Source: Candidatus Rokuibacteriota bacterium (GTDB lineage Bacteria > Methylomirabilota > Methylomirabilia > Rokubacteriales > CSP1-6). Taken from it: a stretch of DNA of 64,000 nucleotides. The DNA is taken from positions 1 to 64,000 of the forward strand of contig JACPDG010000046.1 in assembly GCA_016184125.1 (NCBI GenBank), given 5' to 3'. The first letter of the stretch is position 1. Each line of letters begins with the position of its first letter. This document shows positions 7,670-16,500 of the stretch, piece after piece. The notes under the pieces are model-generated. The model made no database searches, was not told the DNA's origin, and was given only the letters and a program-made list of their open reading frames with translations. Both the position numbers and the translations under genes were made by a program.

Positions 7670-9274
7670 ATGCCGCCAGGGATCAAGTGGTCGAGCCGCC
7701 TGAGCGTCAAGCTGCCGGCCGTCATCGCCGTGATCATCGTCGTGGTCCTCGGCAGCCTGGTGATCGTGGCCGTGCGCGTCCAGCGCCGGCACCTCACCAC
7801 CGAGGTGGTCCGGAGCGCCGCCCTGTTCAGCGACACGATCAAGAGCAGCACCTACCACTTCATGCTCGAGGACCGCCGGGACGAGGTCTACCGGATCATC
7901 GAGACCATCGGCGGCCAGAGCGGTGTCGAGCGGGTCCGCATCTTCAACAAGGACGGCCAGATCACGTTCTCCACCGACCGCTCCGAGATCGGCGGCCTCG
8001 TCGACAAGCGGGCGGAGTCCTGCTACGCGTGCCACGCGACGGACCAGCCGATCGCGCGGCTCGCGCTCACGTCGCGCAGCCGGATCTACCGTCACAACGG
8101 CGACCGCATCCTCGGCATGGTGACGCCGATCTACAACGAGCCGAGCTGCACGAATGCCAGCTGCCACTTCCACCTGCCCGGCCAGCGCGTGCTCGGGGTG
8201 GTCGACATCGGCCTGTCGCTCGGCGAGATCGATCGCGGCATGCTCGCGCTCGAGCGCCGGATGCTCGCGCTGTCGTCCGCGGTCGTGGCCGGGCTCGTCG
8301 CCATCGTGGCGGTGGCCGCGCGCCGGGTCGTGGTGCGCCCCGTGAGCCAGCTGCTCGCCGCCACGGAGCGGGTCGCCGACGGCGACCTCGAGCAGCGGAT
8401 GACGGTGCGGTCCGCCGACGAGATCGGCGCGCTCGCCGCCTCGTTCAACCACATGACCGAGTCCTTGCGGCGCGCCCGGAGCGAGATCCGGGAGCTGATG
8501 GACGGGCTGGAGCGACAGGTCGAGGAGCGCACCGCGGCGCTGCGCTCCGCCCAGAACCAGCTCGTCCAGTCGGAGAAGCTCGCGTCGCTCGGCAAGCTCG
8601 CCGCGTCGATCGCGCACGAGATCAACAACCCGCTCTCGGGAATCCTCACGTCGTCGAAGCTCCTGCTGAGGACCGTCGACGAGGGCCGGCTACCGGACGA
8701 TGCGGCGCCGCTGTTCGCGCGGCATCTCGGGCTGATGGAGCGTGAGACGCACCGCTGCACCGCGATCGTGCGCAACCTGCTCGACTTCGCCCGCCAGCGG
8801 GAGCCGACCTTCGGCCAGGTCGACGTGAACGTCTGTATCGACGAGGCCCTGAGCCTGCTCAGGAACCAGATCGCGATCCAGCGGATCGCGCTCGACAAGC
8901 GGCTCCAGGAGTTGCCCGTCGTGACGGCGGACTTCGGGCAGCTGCGACAGGCATTCGTGAACGTGATCATGAACGCGTGCGAGGCGATGGGCGAGGGCGG
9001 AACCCTCACGATCACGTCGAGGGGCGTGGATCAGGGCGCCGCGGTCGCGGTCGAGGTGGCCGATACCGGCACCGGCATCGCGCCGGAGGATCTCTCGAAG
9101 ATCCTCGATCCGTTCTTCACCACGAAAGAGAAGGGCACGGGGCTCGGTCTGTCGGTCGTCTACGGCATCGTCGTGCGGCACGGCGGCAGGCTCGACTTCC
9201 GCAGCGAGCCGGGTCGGGGCACGGCCGTGCTGATCCGGCTGCCGGTCGCCGGGCCGACCGAGAGCGCCGCGTAG
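7670..9274 (+). CDS. membrane sensor histidine kinase with periplasmic c-heme motifs
   Basis: A 534-residue kinase. Transmembrane segments lie near residues 12-36 and 197-220 and enclose a periplasmic sensor of about 160 residues. That domain holds CYACH at 118-122 (a classic CxxCH c-heme site) and CTNASCH at 160-166 (CX4CH), separated by RILGMVTPIYNEPSC. A HAMP region follows (VVVRPVSQLL), then a coiled coil, the H box SIAHEINNPLSG with His316, the N box NVIMNACEAMG, and the G boxes DTGTGIAPED and GTGLGLSVVYG. It should sense redox state or a gas through heme and phosphorylate the regulator two genes downstream. The ATG has a moderate ribosome site (gagagggg). Confidence 0.92.
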   Translation: MPPGIKWSSRLSVKLPAVIAVIIVVVLGSLVIVAVRVQRRHLTTEVVRSAALFSDTIKSSTYHFMLEDRRDEVYRIIETIGGQSGVERVRIFNKDGQITFSTDRSEIGGLVDKRAESCYACHATDQPIARLALTSRSRIYRHNGDRILGMVTPIYNEPSCTNASCHFHLPGQRVLGVVDIGLSLGEIDRGMLALERRMLALSSAVVAGLVAIVAVAARRVVVRPVSQLLAATERVADGDLEQRMTVRSADEIGALAASFNHMTESLRRARSEIRELMDGLERQVEERTAALRSAQNQLVQSEKLASLGKLAASIAHEINNPLSGILTSSKLLLRTVDEGRLPDDAAPLFARHLGLMERETHRCTAIVRNLLDFARQREPTFGQVDVNVCIDEALSLLRNQIAIQRIALDKRLQELPVVTADFGQLRQAFVNVIMNACEAMGEGGTLTITSRGVDQGAAVAVEVADTGTGIAPEDLSKILDPFFTTKEKGTGLGLSVVYGIVVRHGGRLDFRSEPGRGTAVLIRLPVAGPTESAA

Positions 9275-9290
9275 CGAACGTGGAGGTCGG

Positions 9291-9843
9291 GTGCCGTCGG
9301 ACAGCGTATGCCTCTGGTGGATCGGCGAGGCCGCGGCGGAGGATCGGGTGATGGAAGAGGCGCGCGTGCAGGTCGAGCGCGTCTTCGGGGTCTCGGCGAC
9401 ACTCGCGCGGCGCGCGGAGCGTCCGTCGGGCACCCTCGATCCGCGGCGCGGCCAGCACCTGTCGGCCGGCATCCTTCGCTGGCTCGTCGCGATGCGCCCG
9501 CCGGGCGCCACGAAGCTGCTCGGCGTCACGGACGTCGACCTCTTCATCCCCATCCTGACCTTCGTCTTCGGCGAGGCGAAGCTCGACGGCGTGGTGGCGG
9601 TCGTCTCGACGGCCCGGCTGAGCGGCGATGCCGGCGGCGGGAGCCCTCGCGTGTCCCAGGCCAGGCTGGTCAAGGAATGCATCCACGAGCTGGGCCATAC
9701 CTTCGGTCTCATCCACTGCGCCGACCCGCGCTGTGCCATGGCGCGGTCGGTCAATCTCGCTCACGTCGACGCCAAGCGCGCGACGCTCTGCGCCGACTGT
9801 CGAATCCGGCTCTCGGAGCTCCGGCATGGAGGTGGTGACGCGT

Positions 9844-9854
<11 letters not shown>
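9291..9854 (+). CDS. amzA: archaemetzincin-type zinc metalloprotease
   Basis: A 187-residue protein with GTG start and ribosome site ggaggt. The signature HELGHTFGLIHCADPRCAM is the archaemetzincin motif: the HExxHxxGxxH zinc ligands followed by cysteines, and a later CADC that forms the extra structural zinc site. A methionine follows (CAMARS), as in the metzincin Met-turn. No signal peptide is seen, so it should be cytoplasmic. It lies between the sensor kinase and its response regulator, overlapping the latter by 11 bp, an unusual place for a protease. A role in turning over a component of this regulatory or redox system is inference only. Confidence 0.9.
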
Positions 9855-11223
<1,369 letters not shown>

Positions 11224-11262
11224 GGAATTCAACGGCCGTCGAGAATCTCATCACGCCGCGAG

Positions 11263-11283
11263 ACGCCGCGTGATTCGCGGCGT
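11263..11283. terminator. stem-loop after the response regulator
   Basis: ACGCCGCG-tgatt-CGCGGCGT is a perfect 8-bp stem with a 5-nt loop, 40 bp after the regulator stop. No T-run follows. The overlapping pair ATCACGC/GCGTGAT (11250-11274) could instead be an activator-binding site for the sigma54 regulator. The 11224-11445 stretch holds no gene that I recognise. Confidence 0.4.
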
Positions 11284-11445
11284 ACGCGCTCGCCGGGCCT
11301 CGTGACCTGCTGAAGATCTCCACATCGCGCGCGTGACCCTCGGCCCGCGCGGCGCGCGCTCTCGCGCAGCACTCGTCGCTCCCGCGCTCGAAGAATCGCC
11401 CCCTTGCGCCGCACCGTCGCGCGCGCCGCTCGCCCTGCGTGACCG

Positions 11446-11460
11446 TGGCGCGTTGCTTGC
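11446..11460 (+). promoter_or_regulatory. sigma54 (-24/-12) promoter
   Basis: TGGCGCGTTGCTTGC matches the TGGCACG-N4-TTGC consensus at every fixed position but one, with GG-N10-GC spacing exact. Transcription would start near 11472, about 60 nt before the first gene of the Fe-S/NrfD operon. A sigma54-dependent regulator is encoded immediately upstream. Confidence 0.75.
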
Positions 11461-11477
11461 CCTCTCCCTCGGCATCG

Positions 11478-11520
11478 ATCGAGCCCGGGTCGCATCGAGC
11501 CCGGGTCGCATCGAGCCCGG
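11478..11520 (+). repeat. 16-bp tandem repeat in the operon leader
   Basis: The unit atcgagcccgggtcgc is repeated 2.7 times without mismatch between the predicted sigma54 start site and the ribosome site of the first gene. Each unit holds the palindrome CCCGGG. It would lie in the 5' leader RNA or just downstream of the promoter. Confidence 0.8.
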
Positions 11521-11533
11521 AAGGATGACGAAC

Positions 11534-11758
11534 ATGGCTTGCCCGTATCTCGAGGAGGTCGCGATGCTCTTCTGCCGGGCCTACCCGGTCAAGAAGCTGC
11601 TGCCGCGGGACCGGATCACGACGGCCAGCCCGTGTCTCTCGGAGGGGTTCGAGCGCTGCCCGCTCTTCCAGGAGATCCTCGCGCGCGTCGCGGCCGTCGG
11701 TGGGGGAGCTGGCCGCGCTGCGCGGACGGTGCCGGGGCGAAAGGAGACGCTGTCATGA
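11534..11758 (+). CDS. small cysteine-rich protein leading the redox operon
   Basis: A 74-residue protein starting MACPYLEEVAMLFCRAYPV. I prefer this ATG to the one at 11525, because the aaggA ribosome site then has normal spacing. Four cysteines (positions 3, 14, 34 and 42) sit in the conserved-looking first 45 residues, arranged CPYLEE, FCRAYP, SPCLSE and RCPLF; the rest is low-complexity. Four cysteines could hold an Fe-S cluster or zinc. No signal peptide or membrane segment is visible. It overlaps the next tiny gene (ATGA). I do not know a described function; being first in a Fe-S/NrfD operon suggests an assembly or electron-transfer role. Confidence 0.75.
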   Translation: MACPYLEEVAMLFCRAYPVKKLLPRDRITTASPCLSEGFERCPLFQEILARVAAVGGGAGRAARTVPGRKETLS

Positions 11759-11832
11759 TCCTCGCCTGCGTGCTCTCGTTGATCGCGCTGTCGCTGCTCG
11801 CCCTCCCGTTCGTCGCGCGAGACGCGCGGTGA
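11755..11832 (+). CDS. 25-residue single-span membrane peptide
   Basis: The frame starting at 11755 encodes MILACVLSLIALSLLALPFV plus ARDAR. It is a near-perfect single membrane helix ending in a positively charged tail. It has its own ribosome site (gaaaggag), overlaps the preceding stop (ATGA) and ends 11 bp before the Fe-S protein gene. The good ribosome site and coupling argue that it is translated. A small subunit stabilising the NrfD-type complex is a plausible but unproven role. Confidence 0.6.
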   Translation: MILACVLSLIALSLLALPFVARDAR

Positions 11833-11843
11833 GGAGGACCGAG

Positions 11844-12791
11844 ATGGACGTCAACCGCAGAGCGTTTCTCAAGCTGGCCGGCGGTGCGGGCGTTGCGAGC
11901 GCCGCCGGTGCGGCCGCCGTCGTGACGCGGCCGCGTCGCGCGTCCGCGGCGGTGCGCCACGGCGACGACGCGGTCGGCATGCTGGTCGACACGACGCGCT
12001 GTGTCGGCTGCCGGGCGTGCGAGGCGGCCTGCAGCGAGACACACCGGCTGCCCGCACCCGCGATGCTCGGCCAGGACACCGTGTTCGCGAAGGTCCGACG
12101 GACGGAGTCGACGAGCTACACCGTGGTGAACCGTTTCGCTGCCGCCGCCGAGGGCGGGGCGGCGGGCGCACCCGCCGCCGTGCGGTTCGTCAAGACGCAG
12201 TGCATGCACTGCGTGGACCCCGCGTGCGCGTCCGCCTGCCTCGTGAAGGCGCTGGAGAAGACGCCCGAAGGCCCCGTGGTCTATCACCGGGACCGGTGTA
12301 TCGGCTGCCGGTACTGCATGGTCGCGTGCCCGTTCGGCGTGCCGGCGTTCGAGTACGAGAAGGTGCTGCCGTACGTGACGAAGTGCACCTTCTGCGTCGA
12401 GCGCCAGCAGCAGAGCCAGGCGCCGGCCTGCGCGACGGTGTGCCCGAGCGGCGCGCTCACGTTCGGCACGCGCAAGGCGCTGCTCGAGACCGCGAAGACG
12501 CGGATCTACCGGGACGCGGAGCGCTACGTCCACCACGTGTACGGCGAGCGGGAGGCCGGTGGCACGAGCTGGCTCTACATCACCGATGTCCCGTTCGAGC
12601 AGGTCGGGTTCCGCACCGACGTGCCGATGAGGCCGTTCCCGGAGCTGACGTGGACGTTCCTCTCCGCGGTCCCCTTCGTCCTGATGCTGTGGCCGCCCTT
12701 CCTCATGGGCCTCTACACGTTCTCGCGCGAGCGGCGGGAGGCGCGGCCCGCGACGGAGGCCGAGCGGACACGGGAGACGACCCATGCATGA
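11844..12791 (+). CDS. Tat-exported four-cluster Fe-S electron-transfer protein (HybA-like)
   Basis: A 315-residue protein with a twin-arginine leader (NRRAFLKLAGG, then a hydrophobic stretch to about residue 36). Four cysteine motifs follow: CVGCRACEAAC from residue 53, CMHCVDPACASAC, CIGCRYCMVAC and CTFCVERQQQSQAPACATVC, enough for four [4Fe-4S] clusters as in HybA/HmcB. A C-terminal membrane segment (FPELTWTFLSAVPFVLMLW) anchors it on the outer face of the inner membrane. It overlaps the NrfD-like gene by 8 bp. In related complexes this subunit carries electrons between periplasmic cytochromes and the quinone-reactive membrane subunit. Confidence 0.93.
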   Translation: MDVNRRAFLKLAGGAGVASAAGAAAVVTRPRRASAAVRHGDDAVGMLVDTTRCVGCRACEAACSETHRLPAPAMLGQDTVFAKVRRTESTSYTVVNRFAAAAEGGAAGAPAAVRFVKTQCMHCVDPACASACLVKALEKTPEGPVVYHRDRCIGCRYCMVACPFGVPAFEYEKVLPYVTKCTFCVERQQQSQAPACATVCPSGALTFGTRKALLETAKTRIYRDAERYVHHVYGEREAGGTSWLYITDVPFEQVGFRTDVPMRPFPELTWTFLSAVPFVLMLWPPFLMGLYTFSRERREARPATEAERTRETTHA

Positions 12792-14007
12792 CGCCATCCA
12801 CGACGCCGTGTCGGTCTCGTGGGCCAGGGAAAAGATCTTCCTCGGGCAGTCGCTCGGCGAGTACGTCCGCGGGCTGGTCACGCCCTGGAACGCGGTCGCG
12901 GCGCTGATCCTCGCGGCCGGGCTGCCGGTGATCGCGTACCGCTTCGCGTTCGGGCTCGGTGCCGCAACGAACCTCAGCCAGACGAACCCGTGGGGGATCT
13001 GGATCGGGATCGACGTGCTGAGCGGCGTCGCGCTCGCCGCCGGCGGCTACACGCTCGCCAGCACGGTCTATCTCTTCGGCCTCAAGCAGTACTACCCGGT
13101 GCTGCGCGCGGCGGTGCTCACCGGATTCCTCGGCTACTTCTTCGTGGTCGTCGGGCTGCTCGTCGACCTCGGCCGCCCGTGGCGGATCCCGTACCCCGTC
13201 ATCTACTCGTACGGCGTCACGTCGGTGATGTTCCTCGTCGCGTGGCACGTGTTCCTCTACCTGACGGTCCAGTTCCTGGAATTCTGCCCCGCGATCTTCG
13301 AGTGGCTCGGCTGGCGCACGGTGCGCGCGTGGGCGGCCAGGCTGACGATCGGCGCGACCGTGTTCGGCGTGATCCTCTCCACGCTCCACCAGTCCGCCCT
13401 CGGCGCCCTCTTCCTGATGGCGCCCGGCAAGGTGCACCCGCTCTGGTACTCGCCGTTCATTCCCGTCTACTTCTTCGTCTCGAGCGTGGTCGCCGGCCTC
13501 GCGATGGTCATCGTCGAGAGCGCGCTCTCGCACCGGATCTTTCGCGACCAGCTGGAGCCGGGGCGGCACGCGGATCTCGATCGGATCACGCTCGGTCTCG
13601 GCAAGGCCGCGGCCGTCGTCCTGTTCACCTACTTCTTCCTGAAGCTGATCGGTCTCGCCGACGGCGACCACTGGGCGCTCCTGACGACGCCCCTCGGCGG
13701 CTGGTTCCTGGTCGAGCTCGTCGGCTTCGTGCTGGTGCCGTGCTTCCTCTTCGCCCACGGCGCCCGCGAACGGCGGGTGCGCGCCGTCCGCGTCGCGGCG
13801 GCGCTCGCCGTGGCCGGCATCGTCGTGAACCGCGTGAACGTCTCGCTCGTCGCGCTCAACTGGAACGTCGCCGAGCGCTACCTCCCGAGCTGGATGGAGG
13901 TCATGACGACCGTGACCATCGTCACGCTCGGTATCCTGACGTTCCGCTGGATCGTCAACCGGATGCCGGTGCTCCGCGATCACCCGGCATACCCGGCGCT
14001 GCACTGA
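12784..14007 (+). CDS. NrfD/HybB-type integral membrane quinone oxidoreductase subunit
   Basis: A 407-residue polytopic protein with about ten membrane segments, the expected size for HybB. Recognisable features include LSQTNPWGIWIGIDVLSGVA, FVVVGLLVDLGRPWRIPYP and the loop STLHQSALGALFLMAPGK, all common in the HybB subgroup. These proteins exchange electrons with the quinone pool and, in some complexes, move protons. Together with the Fe-S subunit upstream and the cytochrome downstream it should form a periplasm-facing quinone reductase or quinol oxidase. No catalytic subunit (hydrogenase, molybdopterin enzyme) is encoded nearby, so the electron donor or acceptor is unknown. Confidence 0.93.
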   Translation: MHDAIHDAVSVSWAREKIFLGQSLGEYVRGLVTPWNAVAALILAAGLPVIAYRFAFGLGAATNLSQTNPWGIWIGIDVLSGVALAAGGYTLASTVYLFGLKQYYPVLRAAVLTGFLGYFFVVVGLLVDLGRPWRIPYPVIYSYGVTSVMFLVAWHVFLYLTVQFLEFCPAIFEWLGWRTVRAWAARLTIGATVFGVILSTLHQSALGALFLMAPGKVHPLWYSPFIPVYFFVSSVVAGLAMVIVESALSHRIFRDQLEPGRHADLDRITLGLGKAAAVVLFTYFFLKLIGLADGDHWALLTTPLGGWFLVELVGFVLVPCFLFAHGARERRVRAVRVAAALAVAGIVVNRVNVSLVALNWNVAERYLPSWMEVMTTVTIVTLGILTFRWIVNRMPVLRDHPAYPALH

Positions 14008-14021
14008 GAAAGGAGCTTCCG

Positions 14022-14726
14022 ATGCTCTACCACGACATCTTCGCGATGGACTCGGCGAAGGCCGTCGAGTACCTCATCGCGGTGATCTTCCTGTTCCTGT
14101 TCGTCCCGTTCTGGCGCTACGTGAACGCGGAGCGGGGCGTGGAGCTGGCGCCCCTGCGGGCGGCGGAGCCGGCCCCGGGCTGGCTCGGACAGATCGCGGG
14201 ATGGTTCCACGTGCCCGAGCACCTGCACTTCCACCCGGGTCACTCGTGGGCGCGGATCGGTGAGGGCGAGCTGGTGAGCGTCGGGATCGACGACTTCGCG
14301 AACCGGCTGGTGGGACGTGCCGCGGTGGCGCTGCCGCCGGTCGGGTCGCGGCTGTCGCAGGGCGAGCGCGCGTGGAGCCTCGTCTCGGACGGCAAGTCCG
14401 TCGACATGCTCTCGCCCGTCGACGGGATCGTCGTCGCGGTGAACGAGCGCCTGCGCGATGCCCCGGACCTGGTGGAGCAGGATCCGTACGGCGAGGGCTG
14501 GCTCCTCGAGGTGCGGTCGCCGAGGATCGCCGCGAACGCCAAGCAGCTCCTCAGGGGATCGCTCGCGCGGCGCTGGATGGAGGAGGCCTCGGAGGGGTTG
14601 CAGATCCTGATGAGCCCCGATCTCGGACGCGTCTACCAGGACGGCGGCCTGCCCGTCTCCGGCATGGCGCGGAACCTCGATCCCGCGCGCTGGGACTCGA
14701 TCGCGCGCCGGTTTCTCCTGACGTGA
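14022..14726 (+). CDS. membrane-anchored GcvH-like protein 1, lipoyl lysine missing
   Basis: A 234-residue protein with an N-terminal membrane segment (AVEYLIAVIFLFLFVPFW) and a domain matching glycine cleavage H protein: HPGHSWARIGEGELVSVGID, ALPPVGSRL, DGIVVAVN and DPYGEGWLLEV. In GcvH the lipoylated lysine lies eight residues before the proline of the Y-x-P turn. Counting back from Pro132, that position is Gly124, with Lys125 next to it. Canonical lipoylation is therefore doubtful. No other glycine cleavage gene is present, and the neighbours are Fe-S, NrfD and cytochrome genes, so it is part of the redox complex. A second protein of exactly the same length lies two genes on. Confidence 0.85.
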   Translation: MLYHDIFAMDSAKAVEYLIAVIFLFLFVPFWRYVNAERGVELAPLRAAEPAPGWLGQIAGWFHVPEHLHFHPGHSWARIGEGELVSVGIDDFANRLVGRAAVALPPVGSRLSQGERAWSLVSDGKSVDMLSPVDGIVVAVNERLRDAPDLVEQDPYGEGWLLEVRSPRIAANAKQLLRGSLARRWMEEASEGLQILMSPDLGRVYQDGGLPVSGMARNLDPARWDSIARRFLLT

Positions 14727-14742
14727 CAGGGAGGAGTGAGCG

Positions 14743-15120
14743 ATGCAGCGACGGTTCTGGATCCGGCGCGCGGCGATGGTTGCGCTCGTGATCGGCATCG
14801 CGAGCGCGGCGGCGGCGCAGACGCTCCCGAAGCTCCCCCGGGACTACGTGTTCCCGCAGGGGGACGGCAGCCCGGGGACGGTGACGTTCAGCCACAGCAC
14901 GCACGTGGACCAGCAGAAGCCGGCGTGCACCGGCTGCCACCCGGTGCTCTTCCGGATCTTGCAGAGCGGGACTCCCGTGGACGGAGGTCGCATCGTCCAC
15001 GCCGCGATGGAGGCGAAGCGCCAGTGCGGCGCCTGCCACGACGACGCGGCGCCGCCTGTTCCAGAGAGGCCGCGTGCGTTCGGGCTCGGGCAGTGCGACA
15101 TGTGCCACCGGAGCGAGTAG
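14743..15120 (+). CDS. periplasmic triheme c-type cytochrome (c7/c3-like)
   Basis: A 125-residue protein with a signal peptide ending near residue 26 (ASAAAAQ). Three CxxCH sites are present: CTGCH at 62, CGACH at 95 and CDMCH at 118. FSHSTHV near residue 49 provides the distal histidines typical of multiheme c7 proteins. The gene has a good ribosome site and lies 16 bp after the first GcvH-like gene. It is the probable periplasmic electron partner of the Fe-S/NrfD complex, and its hemes parallel those predicted in the upstream sensor kinase. Confidence 0.92.
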   Translation: MQRRFWIRRAAMVALVIGIASAAAAQTLPKLPRDYVFPQGDGSPGTVTFSHSTHVDQQKPACTGCHPVLFRILQSGTPVDGGRIVHAAMEAKRQCGACHDDAAPPVPERPRAFGLGQCDMCHRSE

Positions 15121-15142
15121 CCCGCGAAGGATGGTGACGTCC

Positions 15143-15847
15143 ATGGAGTCGATCGTGAACGTGCTCGAGATGGTGGGTGTGCTGGTGGGCGGCGTGATCG
15201 CGAGGCTCGCGCTGCTGGCGCTCGGCGCCGCCGTGCTCGCCCTGCCGATCGCGCTGATCGTCGAGGCCGTGAAGGCCGGCGTCAGGCTCCGCAGGCGGCG
15301 GCTCGGTTTGACGCCGGTCGACGGGCTCGTGTGGACGCCGAGGGTCTGCTACGCGCCTGGACACACGTGGGTCCGGCGGGCGGGGCGGAAGACACTGCGC
15401 GTGGGCCTGGACGACCTCGCGCAGCGCGTGCTCAGCTTCGCGGACCGGATCGAGCTGCCGAAGGTCGGCGCCCGGGTGCGCGAGGGTGAGGCCGCCATGA
15501 TCGTCACGTGCGGGGGCCGGCGCGGAGAGATCCGCGCGCCGGTGGACGGCATCGTCACCGCGGTCAACAAGGCCGTCGAGCGCGATCCTTCCCTGATCCA
15601 CCGCGACCCGTACGCGCGCGGCTGGCTGTACGCGGTCTCGCCGATCAACGGCGGGCGCGGGCGGCTGCTGCGCGGCGACGAAGCGCTGGCGTGGCTCACC
15701 GGCGACAGGAGGCGATTCGCGCACTTCGTCGAAGGCGCCGTCGGCATCGCGGCGGCGGACGGCGGCGATCTCGTCGCACCGCCTCCGTCGCTGCTGACCG
15801 ACGAGCAGTGGTCGATGATGACGCGCACGTTCCTGCTGACGGGCTAG
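15143..15847 (+). CDS. membrane-anchored GcvH-like protein 2, no lipoyl lysine
   Basis: A 234-residue paralogue of the first GcvH-like protein. It has a long N-terminal membrane segment (residues about 12-40) and the H-protein core: YAPGHTWVRRAGRKTLRVGL, IELPKVGARV, PVDGIVTAVN and RDPYARGWLYAV. The loop that should present the lipoyl lysine reads TCGGRRGEIRAP and has no lysine at all; the equivalent position is Gly125. The C-terminus repeats the W-x-x-M-x-R-x-FLLT ending of the first copy (RWDSIARRFLLT). I start at MESIV rather than the ATG 12 nt upstream, for ribosome-site spacing. Its stop lies at the edge of repeat copy C. Confidence 0.85.
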   Translation: MESIVNVLEMVGVLVGGVIARLALLALGAAVLALPIALIVEAVKAGVRLRRRRLGLTPVDGLVWTPRVCYAPGHTWVRRAGRKTLRVGLDDLAQRVLSFADRIELPKVGARVREGEAAMIVTCGGRRGEIRAPVDGIVTAVNKAVERDPSLIHRDPYARGWLYAVSPINGGRGRLLRGDEALAWLTGDRRRFAHFVEGAVGIAAADGGDLVAPPPSLLTDEQWSMMTRTFLLTG

Positions 15848-15968
15848 GAGCGTGCCGGAGAAACGGCGAATCGAGGAGCGCCACGGGTTCCGCGGGTGCG
15901 TCCGCGCACCCCCCGGGGCGCTTCCGAGCGCGGGGGGCGTGGGGGCCATTTCGGGGCCCCCACATCCC
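15847..15968 (+). repeat. structured repeat, family 1, copy C (long subtype)
   Basis: Starts in the stop codon of the GcvH-like gene. The first 50 bp, from GGCTAGGAGCGTGCCGGAGA on, are identical to copy G at 24647. Stem 1 encloses the nested hairpin GGGTGCG-tccg-CGCACCC; stem 2 is gggggcc-atttcgg-ggccccc. It is followed at once by copy D. Confidence 0.85.
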
Positions 15969-15980
15969 CGGGAGGCTGTC

Positions 15981-16067
15981 GGGATATCGAGGAGCGCGCC
16001 GGGTCCCCCGGGGCGCTGCCGAGCGCGGGGGGCGTGGGGGCCATTTCGGGGCCCCCACATCCCTAGG
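15981..16067 (+). repeat. structured repeat, family 1, copy D (short subtype)
   Basis: Tandem to copy C. Stem 1 gcgcgccggg/cccggggcgc has one mismatch; stem 2 is gggggcc-atttcgg-ggccccc. The end ccctaggagggg forms the ribosome-binding sequence of the next small gene. Confidence 0.82.
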
Positions 16068-16080
16068 AGGGGACATCGCG

Positions 16081-16419
16081 ATGAACGCCTATACGGCCGG
16101 CACGATGGTTCCTCCAGGCCTCTACGTGCGCGCGCGGCCCTTCGGTGTGAGCGTCGTGTCGCGTGCGCCTGGGCTGCTCGAGGGGCCGCGCGGGACGAGC
16201 TACGTCCGGGTTCCGGGCGCCGCCGTGCCCCTGGTGGCCGTGCTCGGGCTCGTCCTCGGCGGCCTCTACGTCGTGCTCTTCCCGGTCGTCGGCACCGTCA
16301 CCCTGCTCGCGTGCGGCGCGATGCGTGTCTGGCGGTTGCTCCGTCACGCGCTCGCGCTCGGCGCGCCGGGCGTCGCTGCGCGAAGCTCGAGGCGCGCCCG
16401 CGGACGCATGCCGCGCTAG
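16081..16419 (+). CDS. small membrane protein, unknown
   Basis: A 112-residue frame starting MNAYTAGTMVPPGLYVRARP, with a ribosome site (aggagggg) supplied by the end of repeat copy D. One or two hydrophobic segments (AAVPLVAVLGLVLGGLYVVLF, cut here to VPLVAVLGLVLGGLYVVL, and VGTVTLLACGAM) are followed by an arginine-rich tail. It lies after the redox operon, separated from it only by the repeats, and could be its last member. I recognise no family. Confidence 0.55.
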   Translation: MNAYTAGTMVPPGLYVRARPFGVSVVSRAPGLLEGPRGTSYVRVPGAAVPLVAVLGLVLGGLYVVLFPVVGTVTLLACGAMRVWRLLRHALALGAPGVAARSSRRARGRMPR

Positions 16420-16422
16420 ACC

Positions 16423-16500
16423 ACTCGGCAGGGGGCTTCGCCCCCTCCGAGACCTCCCGCCCAGGACCGATTGCGCCGGCGAAGCCGGCGCTCGGACCGG
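16423..16500 (+). repeat. repeat family 2, copy 1
   Basis: Contains the hairpins GGGGGC-ttc-GCCCCC and GCGCCGGC-gaa-GCCGGCGC. It shares 27 of 28 bp, beginning gaccgattgcgccggcgaag, with a copy at 49228. It directly abuts the broken 3' end of a MerR-type gene. Confidence 0.75.

Noticed and set aside
14022-15847. Part of a glycine cleavage system.
   Set aside because: No gcvT, gcvP or lipoate genes are near, the lipoyl lysine is absent, and the neighbours are redox-complex genes.
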